Source: CAZLMG01 sp964560765 (GTDB taxonomy: Bacteria; Bdellovibrionota_B; Oligoflexia; Oligoflexales; CAZLMG01). Taken from it: a DNA stretch of 6,794 nucleotides. How positions within the stretch are numbered: the stretch's first letter is position 1; every line of letters begins with the position of its first letter. Location: positions 1 through 6,794 of the forward strand of contig CAZLMG010000066.1 of the NCBI GenBank assembly GCA_964560765.1, given 5' to 3'. Below the pieces are notes generated by a model. The model did no database searches, was not told the origin of the DNA, and saw nothing but the letters and a program-made list of their open reading frames with translations. Below are positions 4,504-6,794 of this stretch, piece by piece. The position numbers and the translations under genes were made by a program.

Positions 4504-6785
4504 CCTTCAACTGGACGACAATCACTCTGGTCATGGCGGGCGTCATCTGTGGTGCGACTGTCTCCGCCACGCCCTCAAGCCTGCAATCCGGCAACGTTTC
4601 TTGCGAGTTCAAATATCGTAAGGGTGTGGATGAGTTTCAGCCCCTGAACTTGAAGAATTCTGGATTTGGTTTTGACGCAGCAACGTATTGGGTGAAAGCC
4701 ACTTGTACGGCGACCGGTGAAGTTGCAGAACAACGACTGCTTGAAATCCAATACCCCCTGATCGACCACGTTCATGCTTTCGAGTCCTTTAGCGGTCCAA
4801 ACGGCACTGACCTGCGCCCTCTGACACGGGCCGGCGATCAGGACGACTGGAACGACCGGGCCATCAAGCACCGCAACCCGGTGATCCCGATAAACGTCCC
4901 TGCAGGCGGCGACGTCACGATTCTGATCAAGTCTCAAACTGACGGTTCCATCCAGTTTCCGTTACGGCTGTGGGATGCGGAGGGCCTGGCGCTCGCCAAC
5001 CAGGAAGAATATTTAGGGTTAGGCATCTACTACGGCATCTTAGGTGCCCTACTGGCATACAATCTGTTTCTGCTGGTGTCGATGCGGGAGCGGGTGTTCG
5101 CTTATTACGTTCTGTACGTCGCCGCCTTTATGTTGCTGCAGTTTGGCCTAAACGGTCTGCTGATTCAATTCTTGCGTGAGAAGTCCTACTTTTTGGCCAA
5201 CAATGGTATCGGCATGTTGATGCCGATGATTCAAGGCTTCATCCTGCTGTTTTCGAGTGAATACTTGAAGCTCAAGAATTTGGATCTTGGGCTCGCGAAG
5301 ATCACGAACCGGACGGGGTGGATCTTCTGCCTTGCGTCACCTTTGATGCTGCTGTTGCCATACAAGATCTCCAGCCCTACCGGAGCTGCCCTGGCTTTGG
5401 TGGTGCCGCTTTATGTGATCGGTCTGGGAATCTTTGCCTCGGTTCGCGGCTATTATCCGTCGCGCTTTTTTCTAACTGCTTGGATCATCTATCTGGCGGG
5501 TATCGTCACGCTGGCGGCCAAGAACATGGGTCTCATCCCGCCAAGTTTTTTTGCCAACTATAGTATTCAATTTGGTTCAGCGGTCGAGGTCGTCCTTCTG
5601 TCCTTGGGTCTGGGCTACCGAATCAAGACCGTCGAGATTGAAAAAACAGAAATACAAGCCAGAGCGAATACCCTGACCGGTATCGCGCGCGGCACGCAAA
5701 TGCTGGCGCATGACGTCAGAAAGCCGTTTCGCTTATTGCTGGCCGCCCTGAGCGACCTTCGTAACGCGCCGGTAACGGATGTTCACAATTTGATCGCGGC
5801 AAAGTTCGTGCATGTCGAGTCATCAATTGCGACCGTCAACGGGATGATCGAAGACATCTTACAGGCCGATCATGGCATGCGCCTTCATTACAAGCACTTC
5901 GACGTCAAAAGCTGCGTTGCCGAGAATATGGTCTTTGCTGGTCAAGTGCACAATCTTCCGTCCATCGAGGTTGAGTACAGCCTCAATTATGTGGGCCAAG
6001 TTTTCGCCGACCGTCGGCGTATCGACCGGGTGATTCAAAACCTGCTGAGCAACGCCGTGGAAGCCATGAACGGCGAGGGCGTCATACGCGTTGGGGTGGA
6101 TTACACGCAAGACAGCGTCAAATTTACCATCGGCAACACGGGCTCTTTCGTGCCGAAGGAGAATCGCGAGCGCATATTCGAGGTGTTTTTCTCTGATGAA
6201 AAAGAGAATGGCACCGGACTCGGGCTGTCGATCGCCAAGCGCGTCGTCACCGAGCATGGCGGCAAGATCTGGTGCGAGTCCTCGCAGACTCAGGGCACGG
6301 ATTTTTTCTTTACACTGCCGCTCACTGCGGCCGTCAAGAGTGCGGGTGATTTGACCTTTGAAGGCGTTCTTCCGCGCCACTTGGGTGTGGACGCCAGCAA
6401 CGACGCAGTCGCCGCTAAAGTTGAGAGTCCCACTGCGGTGGTGGTCGAGGACGATCCGTTTATACGCGCGGCGTGGAGTCAGACCTTTTTGCAGCAGGGT
6501 CTGCCGGTTGTGGCCTTTAGCTCGCCCAAAGCATTTTGGCATTGTGTCAACGCCGGCAGTTTGCCGCTGGAGGCGATCAGGTGGTTGATCACCGATTTTT
6601 ATTTTGGCGACCTGGATCAATCCACTGGTGAGGATTTCGCCGTTGAGCTGCGCAAACGTACTCCGGCCATGAAAGTGTTTCTTTCGAGCGATCTGCAGTC
6701 AGGATTTAATCCCACTTTGTTTGAAGGCCGAATCGACAAGAATCCCGAAGTGGCAATCAACCAGATCAGGGCGCAATACAGCTGA
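4500..6785 (+). CDS. 7TMR-DISM hybrid sensor histidine kinase with C-terminal receiver
   Basis: A 761-residue membrane sensor. Residues 1-23 look like a signal peptide with cleavage after VSA. About 30-165 form the extracytoplasmic 7TMR-DISM sensor domain. Seven hydrophobic helices follow near 171-193, 200-222, 236-254, 273-289, 292-313, 321-341 and 353-372. A helical linker leads to the dimerisation helix with His404 in HDVRKP (404-409). The ATPase domain has NLLSNAVEAM (514-523, Asn518), GNTG (545-548) in place of the usual DxG box, IFEVFFS (559-565) and GTGLGLSIAK (571-580). The receiver (about 645-761) keeps VEDD (Asp651-Asp652), phosphoacceptor Asp699, Ser729 or Ser730 and Lys747, so it looks active. 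There is no DNA-binding output; phosphate must pass to another protein or the receiver must tune the kinase. The start is GTG 4500, overlapping the hydrolase stop by 4 nt, with AAGG 8 nt upstream (4488-4491); the signal peptide supports this start. The ligand is unknown. Confidence 0.9.
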   Translation: MTFNWTTITLVMAGVICGATVSATPSSLQSGNVSCEFKYRKGVDEFQPLNLKNSGFGFDAATYWVKATCTATGEVAEQRLLEIQYPLIDHVHAFESFSGPNGTDLRPLTRAGDQDDWNDRAIKHRNPVIPINVPAGGDVTILIKSQTDGSIQFPLRLWDAEGLALANQEEYLGLGIYYGILGALLAYNLFLLVSMRERVFAYYVLYVAAFMLLQFGLNGLLIQFLREKSYFLANNGIGMLMPMIQGFILLFSSEYLKLKNLDLGLAKITNRTGWIFCLASPLMLLLPYKISSPTGAALALVVPLYVIGLGIFASVRGYYPSRFFLTAWIIYLAGIVTLAAKNMGLIPPSFFANYSIQFGSAVEVVLLSLGLGYRIKTVEIEKTEIQARANTLTGIARGTQMLAHDVRKPFRLLLAALSDLRNAPVTDVHNLIAAKFVHVESSIATVNGMIEDILQADHGMRLHYKHFDVKSCVAENMVFAGQVHNLPSIEVEYSLNYVGQVFADRRRIDRVIQNLLSNAVEAMNGEGVIRVGVDYTQDSVKFTIGNTGSFVPKENRERIFEVFFSDEKENGTGLGLSIAKRVVTEHGGKIWCESSQTQGTDFFFTLPLTAAVKSAGDLTFEGVLPRHLGVDASNDAVAAKVESPTAVVVEDDPFIRAAWSQTFLQQGLPVVAFSSPKAFWHCVNAGSLPLEAIRWLITDFYFGDLDQSTGEDFAVELRKRTPAMKVFLSSDLQSGFNPTLFEGRIDKNPEVAINQIRAQYS

Positions 6786-6794
6786 CACCTGCAG

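Noticed and set aside
4500..4566. Kinase N-terminus considered as a lipoprotein signal because of a Cys at residue 17.
   Set aside because: The residues before it (GVI) do not fit a lipobox, while VSA at 21-23 fits ordinary signal peptidase cleavage.
5859..6620. 253-residue minus-strand open frame opposite the kinase core and receiver.
   Set aside because: It lies entirely inside the histidine kinase gene, whose H, N, G and receiver motifs are intact; the opposite frame has no recognisable motif.
6789..6794. The window ends exactly on CTGCAG, a PstI site, suggesting a cloned restriction fragment.
   Set aside because: The left end is not a PstI site and several internal CTGCAG sites exist, so the end position carries no biological meaning.

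Overview
The window reads as bacterial chromosome with about 50 % G+C coding DNA. All five supported genes are on the + strand. Proteobacterial origin is likely: the last gene is a 7TMR-DISM hybrid histidine kinase whose phosphoacceptor motif, HDVRKPF, I associate from memory with Bdellovibrio-like and Legionella-like bacteria. The assignment is tentative and nothing here fixes a genus.

Layout. Positions 1-195 hold no convincing gene. They contain two stem-loops and, at 133-188, a promoter-like element overlapped by short inverted repeats. A stand-alone AAA ATPase with a DUF4143 C-terminal half follows (196-1326). Next comes a 381-bp non-coding gap (1327-1707). Its first part carries inverted repeats and a weak terminator candidate. 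Its second part (1581-1680) falls to 14 % G+C and carries a near-perfect 16-bp palindrome and a candidate promoter. After the gap lies a tight four-gene run: FAD-dependent oxidoreductase (1708-3027), PaaI-like hotdog thioesterase (3021-3620), epoxide-hydrolase-type alpha/beta hydrolase (3643-4503) and hybrid sensor histidine kinase (4500-6785). Junctions are a 7-nt overlap, a 22-nt gap and a 4-nt overlap, so the run is very probably one operon with translational coupling. The window ends 9 nt after the last stop codon, so any later operon members are not visible.

How the genes may work together. The first three operon genes encode small-molecule enzymes: a flavin oxygenase-like protein, a likely acyl-thioester hydrolase and an Asp-nucleophile hydrolase of the kind that opens epoxides. 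The fourth encodes a membrane receptor with an extracytoplasmic sensor domain, seven membrane segments, a kinase core and a terminal receiver domain. Coupling biosynthetic or catabolic enzymes this tightly to a receptor kinase suggests that the kinase senses the substrate or product of the enzymes, either as a chemical signal system or as a substrate-induced pathway. This is inference from gene order and families; no substrate can be read from the sequence. The ATPase gene appears to be a separate, possibly mobile or self-regulated unit.
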